In this document: positions 44,506 through 54,817 of the stretch, in pieces
How positions within the stretch are numbered: the first letter of the stretch is position 1
Layout of the letters: every line of letters starts with the position of its first letter
DNA from: Micromonospora echinaurantiaca
GTDB lineage: Bacteria > Actinomycetota > Actinomycetes > Mycobacteriales > Micromonosporaceae
Assembly (NCBI RefSeq): GCF_900090235.1
Contig: NZ_LT607750.1
Span: forward strand, 7,087,501 to 7,151,500
DNA length: 64,000 bases
Reading direction: 5' to 3'
Position numbers and translations under genes: made by a program
Notes under the pieces: model-generated
Seen by the model: only the letters and a program-made list of their open reading frames with translations
What the model was told of the DNA's origin: nothing
Database searches by the model: none

Positions 44506-45561
44506 TCAGGCGGCGAAGTCCAGCACCACCTTGATGTCGTCCGGCCCCGGCGTGTACGCCTCGGCGTAGCTCTCCACCGGCACCCGCCGGGTGATCAGCG
44601 ACTCCAGCCAGGACTGGTCGGCCCGGGCCAGCGCCTCGGCGGCCATGTCCCAGTGCCGGCGGTTCGCGTTCACCGAGCCGAAGACCGCGTTGTTCTCCAG
44701 CACCAGGGTGCGGTTCAACGCCCCGGCGTCGAGATCTATCGTCCGGCCGCCGCTGGAGACGCCGGCCAGGCAGATCACGCCGGTCGGAGCGGCCTGGCAC
44801 ATCACGTCGATCACCACGCTCGGCGCGCCGGTGCACTCGATCACCACGTCCGGCTCGAAACCGAGCTGGTCGACCTTCGTCGAGTGGTACGTCGCGCCGA
44901 GCGCGCCGACCAGCGCCGGCTTCGGCCCCTCGGTGGCCAGGTCGAGCACGTGCACGGCGAGCCCGCGCTGGGTGGCCAGCAGCGCCGCGAGCAGGCCGAT
45001 CGGCCCGGCCCCGGTGACCAGCACGCTCTGCGGCTGCCACTCGGCGCGGTGCCCGATCCGTTCGATGTGGTCCCAGGCCTTGGCCACCACGCTGGTCGGT
45101 TCGAGCAGCGTGCCCACCCGGCCCAGCGCCGGGTCCAGCCCGACGGCGAACCGTGGCGGGATCCGCCAGCGGTCCCGGGCGAAGCCCGGCAGCGCCTTGA
45201 TGCCGTGCTCGGTGAACTGGCCGTTGCGACACATGTCCCACTCGCCGACGGCGCAGTTCGGGCAGGGCACCGGGTCCGGGTGGCGGACGATCCCGGCCAC
45301 CAGGTCGCCCGGCTGGAGGGTGCCGGTCGGGTCCTCCAGCACCCGGCCGAGCGACTCGTGCCCGAGCACCAGGCGGTCGAAGCCGGGCGGCGCCTCGCCG
45401 TAGTGACCGGCGATGATCTCGAGGTCGGTGCCGCAGACGCCGACCGCCAGCGCCTCGACCAGGATCGAGCCCTCGTCGGTCGCCGGTTCCGGGTAGTCCT
45501 CGACGAGCGACAGCGAGCCGGCGGTACCGGGGGTCACAGTCACAGCGCGCACGAGCCTCAT
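44506..45561 (-). CDS. glucose 1-dehydrogenase-like zinc-dependent MDR dehydrogenase
   Basis: 351 residues, GroES-like fold with catalytic zinc Cys in VCGTDLEIIAGHYG, then GHESLGRV, PCPNCAVGEWDMC for the structural metal, and the Rossmann motif GAGPIGLLAALLA. Relative order and the VLENNAVFGSVNANRRHW segment match the GlcDH subgroup of archaea and actinobacteria (NADP+-dependent oxidation of glucose to gluconolactone). Convergent with DUF2252; the nuo genes continue beyond it. Confidence 0.87.
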   Translation of the reverse strand: MRLVRAVTVTPGTAGSLSLVEDYPEPATDEGSILVEALAVGVCGTDLEIIAGHYGEAPPGFDRLVLGHESLGRVLEDPTGTLQPGDLVAGIVRHPDPVPCPNCAVGEWDMCRNGQFTEHGIKALPGFARDRWRIPPRFAVGLDPALGRVGTLLEPTSVVAKAWDHIERIGHRAEWQPQSVLVTGAGPIGLLAALLATQRGLAVHVLDLATEGPKPALVGALGATYHSTKVDQLGFEPDVVIECTGAPSVVIDVMCQAAPTGVICLAGVSSGGRTIDLDAGALNRTLVLENNAVFGSVNANRRHWDMAAEALARADQSWLESLITRRVPVESYAEAYTPGPDDIKVVLDFAA

Positions 45562-45723
45562 CTTTCCCCGCCGGCCGCCCCGCCGCCGGGCAAAGCCGGC
45601 AGATCGCCCCGACGGGGCCGGCGGCCGTCCGGCCCCGTGCCCGGCGTCCGTCCGGCCCCGGGCCCGGCCGGCGGCCTGGCTCGGCCCGGCGCGTCCGGCG
45701 GAGCAGGCCATAGGATCAGCCGC

Positions 45724-46611
45724 ATGACTCCGGAAGAGGTCGGCCAGCGGGTGGTGGCGCTGCTCGCGCCCGCCGAGGTCACCCCGTCGGTCTCCGGCGG
45801 TCAGGCGCACGCCCGCGCCACCGTCGACGTACCACTGGCGAGCTGGGCGGAGGCGGTCCGCGCCGCGCGCGACGACGCCGAGCTGGCCTGCGACTTCTTC
45901 GACTGGCTCTCCGCGGTCGACGAGCTGGCCGACGGCTTCGCGGTGGTGGCCCACCTCTGGTCCACCACCCACCGGCACGGGCTGCTGCTGCGCACCCGGG
46001 TGCCCCGCGAGGCGCCGACGGTCGCGTCGGTGGTCGACGTCTATCCCGGCGCCGGCTGGCACGAGCGGGAGACGCACGAGATGTTCGGTATCGACTTCGC
46101 CGGCCACCCCGGGCTGCGGCCGCTGCTGCTGCCGCCGGAGTTCGAGGGGCACCCGCTGCGCAAGGAGTTCGTGCTGGCCTCGCGGGTGGCCAAGCCGTGG
46201 CCGGGCGCCAAGGAGCCGGGCGAGTCCGAGGCGGGCGGCGGACGCCGGCCGATCCGCCCGCCGGGGGTGCCCGCGCCCGGCGAGTGGGGCACGACGCCGA
46301 CACCGGCGGGCGCCGGCGGGGCGGGTGAGGGCCCGCGCGGTGGGGTCCCGGCCCGCCCGGCCCGGGAACGGCCCGCCCGGCCGGCCCCCGGCACCCGGCC
46401 GACCCGTACCGCCCGCCCCGGCGCCGGCCCGGCGCCGGCCGATGCGACCCAGGCCGGTCCGTCGGCCGACGCGACCGAGGCCGGTCCGCTACCGGGCGCG
46501 CCCGGTAGCCGCGGCGCGGGAGCGGCCCGGTCCGGCCCGCCGGCGGACCGGCCGTCGGGGGAGGGGCCGGCCGCGACCGAGCGGGCCGACGGCGACGGAG
46601 GTACGGCCTGA
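45724..46611 (+). CDS. nuoC: NADH-quinone oxidoreductase subunit C-like with long disordered tail
   Basis: Peripheral-arm subunit next to NuoD in complex I. 295 residues; only the first ~160 match NuoC: FDWLSAVDELADGF, YPGAGWHERETHEMFGIDF and LLPPEFEGHPLRKEF. The rest is a Pro/Ala/Gly/Arg-rich tail not usual for NuoC. Its stop overlaps the nuoH start (TGATG). NuoD, its normal partner, is missing from the cluster. Confidence 0.86.
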   Translation: MTPEEVGQRVVALLAPAEVTPSVSGGQAHARATVDVPLASWAEAVRAARDDAELACDFFDWLSAVDELADGFAVVAHLWSTTHRHGLLLRTRVPREAPTVASVVDVYPGAGWHERETHEMFGIDFAGHPGLRPLLLPPEFEGHPLRKEFVLASRVAKPWPGAKEPGESEAGGGRRPIRPPGVPAPGEWGTTPTPAGAGGAGEGPRGGVPARPARERPARPAPGTRPTRTARPGAGPAPADATQAGPSADATEAGPLPGAPGSRGAGAARSGPPADRPSGEGPAATERADGDGGTA

Positions 46612-47573
46612 TGCCGCTCTGGCTGGAACTGGTGATCCGGGTGGGTGGCGTGCTGGTCGCCTTCCTCACCCTGCCGCTGCTCGTCGGGCAGGCCGAGCAC
46701 AAGGTGATGGCGCACATGCAGGGGCGGCTCGGCCCGATGTACGCGGGCGCGTTCCACGGCTGGGCGCAGCTGATCGCCGACGGGGTGAAGTTCGTGCAGA
46801 AGGAGGACGTCACCCCGGACGAGGCGGACCGGGCGGTCTTCCGGCTGGCCCCGGCCGTCGCCCTGGTGCCCTACCTGCTCGTCCTGCTGGTCATCCCGCT
46901 CGGCCCCGGTGACCTGGTCGGGCAGCCGCTGGACATCGGCCTCTTCTTCGTGCTCGCGGTGGTCGGGGTCGGCGTGGTGGCGGTGCTGATGTCGGCGTGG
47001 GCGTCGGCCAACAAGTACAGCCTGCTCGGCGGGCTGCGCGGCGCCGCCCAGCTGCTCGGCTACGAGCTGCCGCTGGTGCTCGCGGCGGCGTCGGTGGCGA
47101 TGGCGGCGGGCACGCTCAGCCTGCCCGGCATCGTCGAGGCTTGGCAGCCGTGGTGGCTGCTCTGGCAGGCACCCGCGATGATCATCTTCTTCGTGGCCGG
47201 GCTGGCCGAGATCCGGCGACCGCCGTTCGACATGCCGATCGCCGACTCGGAACTGGTGTTCGGCTACCTCACCGAGTACACCGGCCTGCGGTTCGCCTTC
47301 TTCCTGCTCGCCGAGTACGTCGGCATCGTGGTGATCGCGGCGCTGACCACCGTGCTCTTCCTCGGCGGCTGGCACGGCCCGTTCGCCGACGCGCAGCTCG
47401 GCTGGCTCTGGACGCTGCTGAAGGTTGCCGCGGTGTCCTTCCTGGTCATCTGGCTGCGGGTGGCGTTCCCCCGGCTGCGTGAGGACCAGCTGCAGCGACT
47501 GTGCTGGCTGGTCCTGGTCCCGGCCGCCCTGGCCCAACTGGTCCTCACCGCCGCCGTCCGGGTAGCCCTCTGA
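46611..47573 (+). CDS. nuoH: NADH-quinone oxidoreductase subunit H-like
   Basis: Membrane subunit linking the peripheral and membrane arms and forming part of the quinone cavity. 320 residues, about eight helices; motifs EHKVMAHMQGRLGPMYAG and EIRRPPFDMPIADSELV-FGYLTEYTGL. A palindromic element and a convergent gene follow, so this transcript appears to end here. Confidence 0.92.
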   Translation: MPLWLELVIRVGGVLVAFLTLPLLVGQAEHKVMAHMQGRLGPMYAGAFHGWAQLIADGVKFVQKEDVTPDEADRAVFRLAPAVALVPYLLVLLVIPLGPGDLVGQPLDIGLFFVLAVVGVGVVAVLMSAWASANKYSLLGGLRGAAQLLGYELPLVLAAASVAMAAGTLSLPGIVEAWQPWWLLWQAPAMIIFFVAGLAEIRRPPFDMPIADSELVFGYLTEYTGLRFAFFLLAEYVGIVVIAALTTVLFLGGWHGPFADAQLGWLWTLLKVAAVSFLVIWLRVAFPRLREDQLQRLCWLVLVPAALAQLVLTAAVRVAL

Positions 47574-47606
47574 CCCACCCACCCCCACCCTCGCGCCACC
47601 CGCTCG

Positions 47607-47667
47607 GTTGATCATGAGGTTGGCGGCGTCGCCATCGGCGCGTCGCGCCGCCAACCTCATGATCAAC
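47607..47667. repeat. GATCATGA-type palindromic element, copy 2
   Basis: Perfect 22-base arms (47607-47628 and 47646-47667) beginning GTTGATCATGAGGTTGGCGG, 17-base loop. Reverse-complemented, its interior reads GCGCGACGCGCCGATGGCG, nearly the same as copy 1 at 10502-10558. It lies between the convergent nuoH and GST-like genes and may act as a bidirectional terminator. Confidence 0.9.
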
Positions 47668-47680
47668 GGGCTGGGGAACC

Positions 47681-48754
47681 TCAGCGGAGGGGAGTGTGGG
47701 TGGGGTCGATGCGTTCGGCGGGGGGTGGGGGTGGCGGGGGAGTGCCGTCGCCGAACGGGCGGCCGCCGAGCGCCTCCCGGCCGTGCGGGGTGAGCCAGTT
47801 CGCCAGGTCCGGCCCGAGCGGCACCACCCCTGTCGGGTTGATGTCCCGGTGTACCTCGTAGTAGTGCCGCTTGATGTGGTCGAAGTCGATGGTGTCGCCG
47901 AAGCCAGGGGTCTGGAACAGGTCCCGGGCGTACGCCCAGAGCACCGGCATCTCGGTGAGCTTGCTCCGGTTGCACTTGAAGTGGCCGTGGTAGACCGCGT
48001 CGAAGCGGGCCAGCGTGGTGAACAGCCGCACGTCGGCCTCGGTGATGGTGTCGCCGACCAGGTAGCGCTGCCCGGCCAGCCGCTCGCTGAGCCGGTCCAG
48101 CTGGTCGAAGAGCCGCCGGTACGCCGACTCGTACGCCTCCTGACTGCCGGCGAAGCCGCAGCGGTAGACGCCGTTGTTGACCTCCCGGAACACCACCGCG
48201 TTGATGTCGTCGATCTCGTCGCGCAGCCGCTCCGGGTAGAGCTCCGGCGCGCCCTCGCGGTGGTACGCCGTCCACTCGGTGGAGAGGTCCAGGGTCATCT
48301 GCGCGTAGTCGTTGGTGACCACCTGCCCGGTCGGCACGTCCACGATCGCCGGCACGGTGATGCCCCGGTCGTAGCCGGGGAACCGGGCGAAGTACGCCTC
48401 CTGGAGCCGCTCGATGCCGAGCACCGGGTCGCGCCCGCCCGGGTCCAGGTCGAACGTCCAGCTGCGGGCGTCGTGGGTCGGCCCGGCCACCGCCATGGGG
48501 AGCACCTCCTCCAGCCCGAGCAGCCGACGGACGATGATCATCCGGTTGGCCCAGGGGCAGGCGTAGCTGACCGCCAGCCGGTAGCGGCCGGGCTCCACCG
48601 GATAGCCGTCCCGCCCGTCGGCGGTGATCCGGGTGGCGATGTAGCGCTGGTCCCGGGTGAACTCGCCGCCCGGCTCGACGTACTTGCCGCCGGTCGTCCC
48701 GCCTGATTCGCCGCCCACGCCGTCTCCTCCGGTGTCCTCGGTTGCCCCCATCAT
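47681..48754 (-). CDS. Xi-class GST / glutathionyl-hydroquinone reductase-like protein
   Basis: 357 residues. CPW motif in SYACPWANR (Cys about 65) marks the Xi-class, which reductively removes a thiol adduct from hydroquinones. C-terminal helical domain with VGDTITEADVRLFTTL and FKCNRSKLTEMPVLW. Glutathione is usually absent in actinobacteria, so mycothiol or another thiol may serve; this is inference. Its presence beside quinone-using genes may reflect quinone care. Confidence 0.87.
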   Translation of the reverse strand: MMGATEDTGGDGVGGESGGTTGGKYVEPGGEFTRDQRYIATRITADGRDGYPVEPGRYRLAVSYACPWANRMIIVRRLLGLEEVLPMAVAGPTHDARSWTFDLDPGGRDPVLGIERLQEAYFARFPGYDRGITVPAIVDVPTGQVVTNDYAQMTLDLSTEWTAYHREGAPELYPERLRDEIDDINAVVFREVNNGVYRCGFAGSQEAYESAYRRLFDQLDRLSERLAGQRYLVGDTITEADVRLFTTLARFDAVYHGHFKCNRSKLTEMPVLWAYARDLFQTPGFGDTIDFDHIKRHYYEVHRDINPTGVVPLGPDLANWLTPHGREALGGRPFGDGTPPPPPPPAERIDPTHTPLR

Positions 48755-48803
48755 CGCGGATCTCGGGCCGCCCGGCCCGCCGGCCGCTGACTACGCTGCC
48801 GGG

Positions 48804-49238
48804 ATGACCGATGTGGAGGCGGCGGCCCGACGCTTCATCGCCGACGTCTGGAACGCCGGTCGGGAGGAGTCCGCGTACGAGCTGATCGCGCCGGAGTGCC
48901 CCGGGCTCGGCGGCTCCGGCCCGGCGGGCACCCTGGCCTGGCACCGGGACCGCCGGGCGGCCTTCCCGGACCTGCGCTACAAGATCGTGGACCTGGTGGC
49001 CGCCGGCAACCGGGTGGCGGTGCACTGGCGGGCGGCCGGCACCCAGGCCGGCCAGTTCGGCCCGGTGCCGCCGACCGGCCGGGTGGTCAGCTACTCCGGC
49101 GCCACCTTCCTGCGCTTCGACGACAGCGGGCGGATCGTCGACGTGTGGAGCGTCAACGAGCTGTTCCAGGTCCTCCAGCAACTCGGCGTCGAGATGCTCC
49201 CGCCCGCCCCGGGCGACCTCGGCGGCAGCGGCGGGTGA
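48804..49238 (+). CDS. SnoaL-like/ester cyclase-type protein
   Basis: 144 residues, NTF2-like alpha+beta cone: ARRFIADVWNAGREES, FPDLRYKIVDLVAAGNRVAVHW and the GRIVDVWSVNE strand. Enzyme or binding role cannot be told apart. Divergent from the GST-like gene with 49 bases between starts, placed 69 bases before nuoI. Confidence 0.75.
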   Translation: MTDVEAAARRFIADVWNAGREESAYELIAPECPGLGGSGPAGTLAWHRDRRAAFPDLRYKIVDLVAAGNRVAVHWRAAGTQAGQFGPVPPTGRVVSYSGATFLRFDDSGRIVDVWSVNELFQVLQQLGVEMLPPAPGDLGGSGG

Positions 49239-49307
49239 CCCGGCCCCGGCCCGACCGGGCGTAGGGGGTGGTCGCGCGCGCCGCGGGCACAGGGCAGGAT
49301 GGTCCGC

Positions 49308-49928
49308 ATGAGCGACCGCAGCGAGCGCAGCGAGGCCGGCGGCGGCACCGGCGAGCGCGGCGTGCCCGGCGCGGGCCTGGTCAAGGGGCTGGCGGTCACG
49401 CTGAAGACGATGACCCGGCGCTCCACCACCCAGCAGTACCCGGACGTCGCCCCCGAGCTGCCGCCCCGTTCGCGCGGGGTGATCGCGCTGCTGGAGGAGA
49501 ACTGCACGGTCTGCATGCTCTGCGCCCGCGAGTGTCCGGACTGGTGCATCTACATCGACTCGCACAAGGAGGAGGTGGCGGTGCCCGGCGCCGCCCGCCC
49601 CCGCCAGCGCAACGTGCTCGACCGGTTCGACATCGACTTCTCGCTCTGCATGTACTGCGGCATCTGCGTCGAGGTCTGCCCCTTCGACGCGCTCTACTGG
49701 TCGCCCGAGTTCGAGTACGCCGAGTACGACATCAAGGACCTGCTGCACGACAAGGACCACCTCGGGCAGTGGATGGGTACCGTGCCGCCGCCGCCCGCGC
49801 ACGACCCGAACGGCGAGCCGGCCAAGGAGGAGACCGCCGCCGCGCGCAAGGCCGCGGTCCCGGCCGCGCCCGCCGGCCGGCCGGCCACCCCGGCCGTACG
49901 TCCGGAGCCCGGCGAGGCCACCCCGTGA
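49308..49928 (+). CDS. nuoI: NADH-quinone oxidoreductase subunit I-like
   Basis: Ferredoxin-like subunit, 206 residues, with two [4Fe-4S] motifs [12 protein letters not shown] and [12 protein letters not shown] that carry electrons to the quinone site. The end (about 155-206) is Pro/Ala-rich. ATG 49308 (AGGA 8 bases before) is preferred to ATG 49299. The N-terminal codons ([12 protein letters not shown]) resemble the repeat units found downstream between nuoL, nuoM and nuoN. Confidence 0.9.
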   Translation: MSDRSERSEAGGGTGERGVPGAGLVKGLAVTLKTMTRRSTTQQYPDVAPELPPRSRGVIALLEENCTVCMLCARECPDWCIYIDSHKEEVAVPGAARPRQRNVLDRFDIDFSLCMYCGICVEVCPFDALYWSPEFEYAEYDIKDLLHDKDHLGQWMGTVPPPPAHDPNGEPAKEETAAARKAAVPAAPAGRPATPAVRPEPGEATP

Positions 49929-50017
49929 GCCCGCGGAGTGAGCCGGGTTTGCGAGTCCCGCGCATCGACGTGAGTTCGCCCGCCGGTCGGGCCGGGGCCG
50001 CAGGGGTGGCCCGGTGA
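49925..50017 (+). other. mini-ORF linking nuoI to nuoJ by GTGA overlaps
   Basis: 30 codons from GTG 49925, whose first bases form the nuoI stop (GTGA). Its own TGA overlaps the nuoJ GTG (GTGA). The peptide begins with Val/[17 protein letters not shown]. Coupling at both ends is exact. It resembles, in logic but not in sequence, the repeats at 52915 and 54577. Confidence 0.6.
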
Positions 50018-50595
50018 CCGGTGCGGACGTGCTGCTGCTCGCCCTCGGTGCGGTCGCGGTCGGCTCGGGCGCGCTGGTGGTGGGCACGAAGCACCTGGTG
50101 CGGGCCGGCCTCTACCTGGTGGTCTGCCTGGGCGCGCTGGCCGGGATCTACCTGGTGCTCGGCGCCGAACTGGTGGCCTGGGTGCAGGTGCTGATCTACG
50201 TCGGTGCGGTGGTGGTGCTGCTGCTGTTCGCGGTGATGCTGACCCGGGCGCCGATCGGCGCCTCCGACGACCTGGACCGCCCCGGCTGGCCGGCCGCGCT
50301 GATCGGCGGCGGGGCCGGGGCCGGCCTGGCCGCCCTGCTGGTCGACGCGTACCGCTGGACGGCCGTGACGCTGCCCGAGGCGGGCACCGCGGAACGTCTG
50401 GGCGAACAGATCTTCCGCGGCTGGGTGCTGCCGTTCGAGGTGCTGTCGGTGCTGCTGCTGGCCGCGCTGGTCGGCGCGATCGTGATCTCCCGCCCCGACA
50501 TCGGCCGCCCGAGCGCCGCGCGGGACCGCGCTGGCCGTACCGAGCGGGACCGTGCGAGCGGAGCCGGGCGCAAGGAGCGGGGGCCGTCGCGGTGA
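50014..50595 (+). CDS. nuoJ: NADH-quinone oxidoreductase subunit J-like
   Basis: Membrane subunit with the trans-membrane helix 3 pi-bulge region typical of NuoJ ([20 protein letters not shown]). 193 residues; about five helices, then an Arg/Ala/Gly-rich tail ([20 protein letters not shown]) that looks like a repeat remnant read in frame. GTG 50014 start; stop overlaps nuoK (GTGA). Confidence 0.9.
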   Translation: MTGADVLLLALGAVAVGSGALVVGTKHLVRAGLYLVVCLGALAGIYLVLGAELVAWVQVLIYVGAVVVLLLFAVMLTRAPIGASDDLDRPGWPAALIGGGAGAGLAALLVDAYRWTAVTLPEAGTAERLGEQIFRGWVLPFEVLSVLLLAALVGAIVISRPDIGRPSAARDRAGRTERDRASGAGRKERGPSR

Positions 50596-50978
50596 GGCCG
50601 GTCATCCCGTACGTCACCGCCGCGCTGCTGTTCGGCCTCGGCGTCTACGGCGTGCTGCGCCGGCGCAACGCGGTGCTGGTGCTGATGGCCGTCGAGCTGA
50701 TGCTCAACGCGGTCAACCTGGTGCTGGTCACCGCGGACACCACCGTGCGGGCGGCGCTGCCGCACGGCGGGCAGGTCTTCGCGCTCTTCGTGATCGTGCT
50801 GGCCGCCGCCGAGATCGGGGTCGGGCTGGCGATCGTGCTCCAGTTCTACCGGCTGCGGGCCAGCGTCGCCGTGGACGACGTTCCGCTGGCCGAAGGCCGG
50901 GGCGAGCCGGCCACCGCGGCCGGCGTTCCCGTGGCGGCCGGCGTCCGCCCGGCCGATCGCCCCGAGGGGGAGCGGTGA
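50592..50978 (+). CDS. nuoK: NADH-quinone oxidoreductase subunit K-like
   Basis: Membrane proton-path subunit, 128 residues, three helices, with the conserved Glu in [13 protein letters not shown] and a second in [13 protein letters not shown]. The standard protein ends near residue 100; here a Pro/Ala/Gly tail extends to 128. GTG start inside the nuoJ stop, and its stop overlaps nuoL (GTGA). Confidence 0.92.
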   Translation: MRPVIPYVTAALLFGLGVYGVLRRRNAVLVLMAVELMLNAVNLVLVTADTTVRAALPHGGQVFALFVIVLAAAEIGVGLAIVLQFYRLRASVAVDDVPLAEGRGEPATAAGVPVAAGVRPADRPEGER

Positions 50979-52918
50979 CCACGACCACGCTGCTCGGCGC
51001 GCTGCTGCCGGTCGTACCGCTGGTGGCGGGTCTGGTCGGCCTGCTGCTGCCGCCCGCGCCGCCCGACGGCGGTGGCCGGCCGCGGCGCGCGGCGATCGCC
51101 CTCGGGGTGACCGGCGCGGCCGGCACGTTCCTGCTCGCGGTGGCCCTGCTGGCCACCCTCGACGGGCCGGCCGAGGCGTCCGGCACCTGGGTCGACCTGG
51201 GCGGGCTGGCCGTCAGCATCGGCGTCCGGCTGGACGGCGCCGCCGCGCTGGTCGCCGTCGCGGTCGCCGCGGTGGCGCTGGCCGTGCAGGTCTACTCCAT
51301 CGGCTATCTCAAGCGCGGCCCGCACGACGACGTCGACGTCGACCACCGCTACCCGCCCTACGCCGCGCAGATCAGCCTCTTCACCGCCGCGATGCTGCTG
51401 GTGGTGGTCGCCGGCGACCTGATCCTGCTGCTGGTCGGCTGGGAGGTGATGGGCATCTGCTCGTACCTGCTCATCGCCCACGACCGCCGGCTGCCCGAGG
51501 CGCCCGCCGCGGCGATGAAGGCGTTCCTGGTCACCCGGGTCGGCGACGTCGGCTTCCTGCTCGGCATCGCGCTGCTCGGCGTCTCGGCGGGCAGCTTCCG
51601 GATCGCCGACGTGCTGGCCCACGACCACGCCACCGGCACGCTGACCGCCGCCTGCCTGCTACTGCTGGCCGGGGTGGCCGGCAAGAGCGCGCAGTTCCCG
51701 CTGCACACCTGGCTGCCGGACGCGATGGCCGGCCCGACCCCGATCTCCGCGCTGATCCACGCCGCGACCATGGTCGCCGCCGGGGTGTACGCGGTCACTC
51801 GGCTCTACCCGCTCTTCGAACGCGCGCCGGTCGCGCTGGCGGTGCTCGGGGTGATGGCCGTGGTGACCCTGCTGCTCGGCGCGCTCGCCGCCACCGCCCA
51901 GGACGACCTCAAACGGGTGCTGGCCTGGTCGACGGTCTCCCAGATCGGCTACATGACCGGTGCGCTGGCGGTCGGCGCGCCCGCCGCGGCGCTGTTCCAC
52001 CTGCTCACCCACGCCGCGTTCAAGGCGCTGCTGTTCCTCGCCGCTGGTGCGGTGATCCACGCGGTCGGCACCACGCTGATGTCGCGGATGGGCGGCCTGC
52101 GGCGGGGCATGCCGGTGACCTTCTGGTGCACGGTGGTCGGTCTCGGCGCGCTGGCCGGGCTGCCGCCGCTGCCCGGTTTCTGGAGCAAGGACGGCGTGCT
52201 CGCCGCCGCCCAGGAGGCCGCCCTGCACGACGCCGGCCCGGCCGCGTCCTGGGTGGGCTGGCTGGTCTGGCTGGCCGGCCTGGCCGGCGTCGCGATCACC
52301 GCCTGGTACGCCACCCGACTGCTGCTGCGCACGTTCTTCGGCGAGGCGCGCACCCCGCTCGTCCAGCCGCACGACCCGCCCGCCGTGATGCGCTGGCCGG
52401 TGCTGCTGCTCGCCGTCCCGGCCGCGCTGCTCGGGCTGGCCGGGTTCGCCGGCCCGTTCACCGACCTGCTGCGGCCGGTGGCAGCGGCCACCCCGGAGCG
52501 GCCGTCGGATTTGCTGCCGTCGGCGCCGCTGGCCCACCTCGGCCCGGGGGTGCTGCTGCCGCTCGCCCTGCTGACGATCGGGGCGGGGCTCGCCTGGGCC
52601 CGCTGGCGGCGCGACCCGGCCGGTGATCCGGCCACCACGCTGGGCCGGCTGCGGCCGGTGTTCGCCCGCGCGTTCCGGCTCGACGACGTCCAGCACGCCC
52701 TGGTCGTACGCCCCACCGGCGCGCTGGCGAGCGGCGTGCGTACCGCCGACGAGGTGGTGGTGGACGGCGCGGTCACCGGCAGCGGCCGGGCCGCGGTCGG
52801 GCTCGGCGGCGGGCTGGCGGCGCTGCACCGGGCGGCGCTGCCCCGCGCGGCGGCCGGGGTGCTGGCCGGCGCCCTGCTGATCGGCCTGGCCGCCGCCCTG
52901 ATCGGAGTCGCGGCATGA
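50975..52918 (+). CDS. nuoL: NADH-quinone oxidoreductase subunit L-like
   Basis: Antiporter-like proton-pumping subunit at the far end of the membrane arm, 647 residues. Core sequence [68 protein letters not shown] and the Lys-containing [21 protein letters not shown] 50975 start. The stop is the ATGA at which the repeat array begins. Confidence 0.93.
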   Translation: MTTTTLLGALLPVVPLVAGLVGLLLPPAPPDGGGRPRRAAIALGVTGAAGTFLLAVALLATLDGPAEASGTWVDLGGLAVSIGVRLDGAAALVAVAVAAVALAVQVYSIGYLKRGPHDDVDVDHRYPPYAAQISLFTAAMLLVVVAGDLILLLVGWEVMGICSYLLIAHDRRLPEAPAAAMKAFLVTRVGDVGFLLGIALLGVSAGSFRIADVLAHDHATGTLTAACLLLLAGVAGKSAQFPLHTWLPDAMAGPTPISALIHAATMVAAGVYAVTRLYPLFERAPVALAVLGVMAVVTLLLGALAATAQDDLKRVLAWSTVSQIGYMTGALAVGAPAAALFHLLTHAAFKALLFLAAGAVIHAVGTTLMSRMGGLRRGMPVTFWCTVVGLGALAGLPPLPGFWSKDGVLAAAQEAALHDAGPAASWVGWLVWLAGLAGVAITAWYATRLLLRTFFGEARTPLVQPHDPPAVMRWPVLLLAVPAALLGLAGFAGPFTDLLRPVAAATPERPSDLLPSAPLAHLGPGVLLPLALLTIGAGLAWARWRRDPAGDPATTLGRLRPVFARAFRLDDVQHALVVRPTGALASGVRTADEVVVDGAVTGSGRAAVGLGGGLAALHRAALPRAAAGVLAGALLIGLAAALIGVAA

Positions 52919-53074
52919 GCGAGCGCAGCGAGCGAATCATCGGGCTCAGCGCGAAGGTGCCTCATGGCGGCGCGGAGCGAAGCGGAGTGCCGGCATGAGC
53001 GAGCGCAGCGAGCGAATCATCGGGCTCAGCGCGAAGGTGCCTCATGGCGGCGCGGAGCGAAGCGGAGTGCCGGC
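52915..53074 (+). repeat. two 80-bp direct repeats forming coupled mini-ORFs between nuoL and nuoM
   Basis: Units start at 52915 and 52995 and are near-identical. Each is a 27-codon ORF beginning MSERSERII and ending RSGVPA, whose TGA overlaps the following ATG (ATGA), the last being nuoM's at 53075. Each unit ends with GGAG 7 bases before that ATG, so it brings its own ribosome-binding site. The 80-bp length equals 84 minus the 4-base overlap, so tandem copies preserve coupling. Confidence 0.85.
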
Positions 53075-54576
<1,502 letters not shown>

Positions 54577-54580
<4 letters not shown>

Positions 54581-54817
54581 GCGAGCGCCAGCGAGCGAAT
54601 CATCAGGCTCGGTGCGGTGGTGTCTCAGGGCGGCACGCAGCGGAGCGGAGTGCCGGCATGAGCGAGCGGAGCGAGCGAATCATCAGGCTCAGCGTGGAGG
54701 TGTCTCAGGGCGGCACGCAGCGGAGCGGAGTGCCGGCATGAGCGAGCGGAGCGAGCGAATCATCAGGCTCAGCGTGGAGGTGCCTCAGGGCGGCACGCAG
54801 CGGAGCGGAGTGCCGGC
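54577..54817 (+). repeat. three ~80-bp direct repeats forming coupled mini-ORFs between nuoM and nuoN
   Basis: Units begin at 54577 (81 bp), 54658 (80 bp) and 54738 (80 bp). The first has one extra base early in the unit, so its frame runs into the second unit, giving a 54-codon ORF to 54741. The third is a 27-codon ORF whose TGA overlaps the nuoN start. These units are the same family as those at 52915-53074. Confidence 0.85.

Noticed and set aside
47608..47793. small ORF beginning inside the palindrome at 47607
   Set aside because: It reads through the inverted repeat and lacks a ribosome-binding site; the palindrome explains the sequence.
46041..50087. 1348-codon minus-strand frame opposite nuoC, nuoH and nuoI
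   Set aside because: No recognisable domain; the real genes on this strand and the other explain the region.
52915..53074. possible insertion sequence remnant
   Set aside because: No inverted ends or transposase trace; units are tandem and match start/stop junctions instead.
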